Below are positions 61,533 through 64,000 of a DNA stretch of 64,000 nucleotides, one piece after another. Source of the stretch: Pseudomicrostroma phylloplanum (taxonomy: Eukaryota; Basidiomycota; Exobasidiomycetes; Microstromatales); NCBI GenBank assembly GCA_039545275.1, contig BCHS01000003.1, forward strand, positions 1 through 64,000, written 5' to 3'. The notes beneath the pieces are model-generated. The model was not told where the DNA came from. It did no database searches and was given only the letters and a program-made list of their open reading frames with translations. Both the position numbers and the translations under genes were made by a program. How positions within the stretch are numbered: the first letter of the stretch is position 1; every line of letters starts with the position of its first letter.

Positions 61533-64000
61533 ATGGCGGCGTCGTACTCGACCTTCCACGGCGATGGCAACGACGACGATGACGATGGCAGACAAGCTCG
61601 CAGTTACGCGGGTCCAAGCTCTGCACGCCCACACACCCAGACCGATGAGACATTGAACCAGTGGCTCTCCTCGCCTCTCCTCTCTGCGCCTCGCTCGAGG
61701 TCAGTGCCTCGCAATGGCCAGGATGACCCTTCTTCCAGCCAGCTCTGGTCTCACCTCCGCACCAGCGTCAATGTCAGCTCGGCTTTACGCGCAGCCAAGA
61801 CCGATCGCGAAGCACGCAGACGCAATCGTCGTGCCGCCGCTGACAGTGACGCCAATGCGGGATGGGTGGACAGTGAGGGGTTGGGCGAGTTCCTGCCCGG
61901 CAGCAGCAAGAAGAAGCCACGGAACAACAGGAGGGACAGCGCTACTGCCGAGTCCGAGGCGGCGAAAAAGGCAGAAGAAGGACCGATGAGCTCGTGGACG
62001 CCTCTGGCTCACTACTGGCAAGGTCAGCCTGCGGGCAAGACGCGCAGGTCGGTATACGGCACGCCTGGGGACAGCCAGTCGGTCGCAGCCGGGGAGAGCG
62101 GCATCGAACCCGCAGGCTCCTCTATCAGTCAGACTGTCAATGTGCCCGCGCCAGTGGTGATGGAAGAGCCGGACAGCTTCATCGATGGAGACCCTGCGCA
62201 CATACCTCGAGGTGAGAACCCACTAGCTTACGCCGACACAAAGGATCTGTTGGACAGCGACAGCGACAGTGACAGTGACTCGGAAGATGACGAGAAGGAT
62301 GCAGCCGATCAGTCGGCAGGCTCCAAGATTGACCTTCTCGGCGGCAATCGGACTGGCTCAGCAACGGCGGGCTCGACGATGCTGGGTCGCCTTTGCTCGA
62401 ATGCCTACTCAAACGTTTCATACCCCTCACCACTCGCAAAGGGTGTGACGAAGTGCGTCGTGGCCTACTTCCTGGCCTCGCTCTTTACATACTCGCCACA
62501 TATATCGACCTTTATGGCGCACCTCCTCCCCAACCACGACCACGACGATCTCGTCCCCTTTGGAAATCTCCACATGATCGCAACGGTGGCCGTGTACTTC
62601 CACCCAGCACGGACATTCGGCAGCATGATCGAGGCAGACATCTTCGCAATGGGCGCCTTCATCTACTCTATGAGCCTCACCTTCGTCAGCATGCTCGCGG
62701 CGGAGAAGCTCCACGACCTCGGCCATCCCTTTCTCAGCAACTTCATTTCTGTCTTTGTCTTCTTGGCCGGTGGCATGGCGTTGGTAGGGTACGCAAAAGT
62801 CAAGATGGGTAAGCCGACTTTCAACACAGCTTGCTCGCTGATTTACGTCTCGACGTTCACCGTCGTGGTGAAAGAGGGCGCTGTCCATCTGGGCGAGTTT
62901 GAGACGGACAAGGTCTGGCAAGTCTCACTGGTCATCTTTGCCGGCACCCTCGTAGCGAACCTCGTTTGCTTTACCGTCTGGCCGCAGAGCGCGACGACGA
63001 ATCTGCACAACGACGTGTCGAGGGTATTGGATGCGTACTCGACCTTGCTGAGGATCCTGACGCGGACGTTCCTTCTGGAAGACCATACCAATATTCATAT
63101 CCGCTCTTCCAGGGTGCGAGCAGCCATCGCTGCACATCACTCGGCATACACCTCAATGCAGAAAAACCTAGGCGAAGCGAGGTACGAGGCTCCCTTCGAC
63201 CCGCGGATCAGGGGACGTGTCAAGCTGATGCAAGAAGCCGTCGACAGCCTCAATCGCCTAGGCGGGCACCTGCAGGGTCTGAGGAGCAGTTGTGCCACCC
63301 AGCACGAGACGCTGGAGAAGATTCAGCGCGAGGAAGACTCGAGCGACGCGAGTCCCTCGTTCAAGCCGTTCCTCAACGCCATTGGCCCTCATATGCGCAG
63401 CTTGGTCTTCACCTGCTCGCGGACGTTGCATGCGCTCGAGGGTGCTACGAGGAAAGACGCCACGCTCGAAGCCTTTGAAGAGCTAGAGGCAGACCTTACT
63501 GTCGCTGTGCGCCGCTTTCAGCACGAGCAAGTCGCAGCTCTCAAGACAATGTCGACCATTGAGCCAAAGAGCGACGATGCATCCCCGCTAGCGTCGATGA
63601 TCGACTCCGCGAGAAAGGGCCCCACGGAGAACGACGAGTCCATTGTCGTGGTGTTCTTCTTTGTCTTCAACCTTGAAGAGCTGGCGCAAGAGCTGACGGG
63701 CCTAGTCAAGATCATGCGGCTGCTATCCGAGAGGGCTAAAGAGATCAGAGCTCAATCCTGGGGCCAGTGGCTGGCCGAGTCGTTTGCAATCGATCGACTC
63801 AGACGTGCGATGCGACTGCCGTTCCGCACCACCCAGAGAGCAGTCCCAGCATCCGTTACCTTCCCGGCGAACCAGCGGCACACGCCCTCCACGGCGCACA
63901 CGCCCATTGCAAGAGATCGAGCGCAGCGCCTCTCTTACAAGCTTTGGTCGCTCGGAGAGTTTTTCAAGCAGCGAGACGTAAAATTCGCCATCAAGACGGG
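61533..64000 (+). CDS. Bre4/FUSC-type membrane transporter-like protein (3' end outside window)
   Basis: The frame is open from ATG 61533 to the window edge (822 codons, no stop), so the protein is truncated by the window. The family comprises fungal brefeldin-A-sensitivity (Bre4) proteins, related to FUSC / aluminium-activated-malate-transporter domains. The N-terminal ~280 residues are disordered, with a SDSDSDSDSE acidic repeat and VDSEGLGEFLPGSSKKK. Six hydrophobic helices then follow (for example GVTKCVVAYFLASLFTYSPHI, MIATVAVYFHPARTFGSM, FISVFVFLAGGMALVGYAKV, LVIFAGTLVANLVCFTVWP). After WPQSATTNLHNDVSRVLDAYSTLL comes the long cytosolic helical domain. A second membrane half would be expected beyond the edge. 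Any intron in the shown part would have to be in frame; none is required. Confidence 0.85.
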   Translation, partial: MAASYSTFHGDGNDDDDDGRQARSYAGPSSARPHTQTDETLNQWLSSPLLSAPRSRSVPRNGQDDPSSSQLWSHLRTSVNVSSALRAAKTDREARRRNRRAAADSDANAGWVDSEGLGEFLPGSSKKKPRNNRRDSATAESEAAKKAEEGPMSSWTPLAHYWQGQPAGKTRRSVYGTPGDSQSVAAGESGIEPAGSSISQTVNVPAPVVMEEPDSFIDGDPAHIPRGENPLAYADTKDLLDSDSDSDSDSEDDEKDAADQSAGSKIDLLGGNRTGSATAGSTMLGRLCSNAYSNVSYPSPLAKGVTKCVVAYFLASLFTYSPHISTFMAHLLPNHDHDDLVPFGNLHMIATVAVYFHPARTFGSMIEADIFAMGAFIYSMSLTFVSMLAAEKLHDLGHPFLSNFISVFVFLAGGMALVGYAKVKMGKPTFNTACSLIYVSTFTVVVKEGAVHLGEFETDKVWQVSLVIFAGTLVANLVCFTVWPQSATTNLHNDVSRVLDAYSTLLRILTRTFLLEDHTNIHIRSSRVRAAIAAHHSAYTSMQKNLGEARYEAPFDPRIRGRVKLMQEAVDSLNRLGGHLQGLRSSCATQHETLEKIQREEDSSDASPSFKPFLNAIGPHMRSLVFTCSRTLHALEGATRKDATLEAFEELEADLTVAVRRFQHEQVAALKTMSTIEPKSDDASPLASMIDSARKGPTENDESIVVVFFFVFNLEELAQELTGLVKIMRLLSERAKEIRAQSWGQWLAESFAIDRLRRAMRLPFRTTQRAVPASVTFPANQRHTPSTAHTPIARDRAQRLSYKLWSLGEFFKQRDVKFAIKT

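Overview
The window is nuclear DNA from a fungus, most likely a basidiomycete and perhaps a smut relative (Ustilaginomycotina or Exobasidiomycetes). The taxon is an inference; no rRNA or other marker is present. The evidence is dense eukaryotic housekeeping genes with short spliceosomal introns (about 50-140 bases), most with GTGAGT donors and many with CTGAC-like branch points. There are fungal signature genes (Pbs2-type MAPKK, Sft2, Bre4/FUSC-type protein, THEM6-like thioesterase) and no operons. I rebuilt exon structures by joining frames at GT..AG sites that restore conserved protein motifs. Twenty-six protein genes are supported, one of them cut by the right edge.

Layout. 0-5.4 kb: VPS16 (HOPS/CORVET) and a YMC1-type mitochondrial carrier, both on minus. 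6.2-7.9 kb: a pepsin-like aspartic protease. 8.0-11.1 kb: a divergent pair of a haem-dependent aldoxime dehydratase and a nitrilase. Together they make a two-step aldoxime -> nitrile -> carboxylate pathway, and their shared 524-base promoter carries four GATAAG sites. 11.1-17.0 kb: a gene-poor island of about 5.9 kb with diverged repeats, clustered TTGCGTAA-type motifs and TACAGTACTGTA palindromes. 17.0-20.6 kb: an NAD(P)-dependent reductase and MutY DNA glycosylase. 20.7-24.7 kb: a hamartin (TSC1) homologue.

25-36 kb: a Cys-rich membrane protein of unknown role, a hot-dog thioesterase, an F-box protein, a small orphan protein, a secreted gamma-glutamyltransferase and an FRG1 homologue. 36-44 kb: a protein with a GTPBP1/2-like N-terminal region but no visible G domain, a probable MED21, SFT2, exosome CSL4 and an SCP2-domain protein. 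44.5-54.7 kb: the PBS2 MAPKK, a protein with a calponin-homology-like segment, cytosolic isoleucyl-tRNA synthetase and a PRKRIP1/DUF1168 protein. 55-64 kb: UDP-glucose:glycoprotein glucosyltransferase ending in HDEL, a voltage-sensor-only membrane protein, and the start of a Bre4/FUSC-type membrane protein.

Most genes are unrelated housekeeping functions in mixed orientation. The one clear functional module is the aldoxime dehydratase/nitrilase pair. The least explained stretch is the repeat-bearing island next to it. I saw no rRNA, tRNA, CRISPR array, intact transposon or viral gene.
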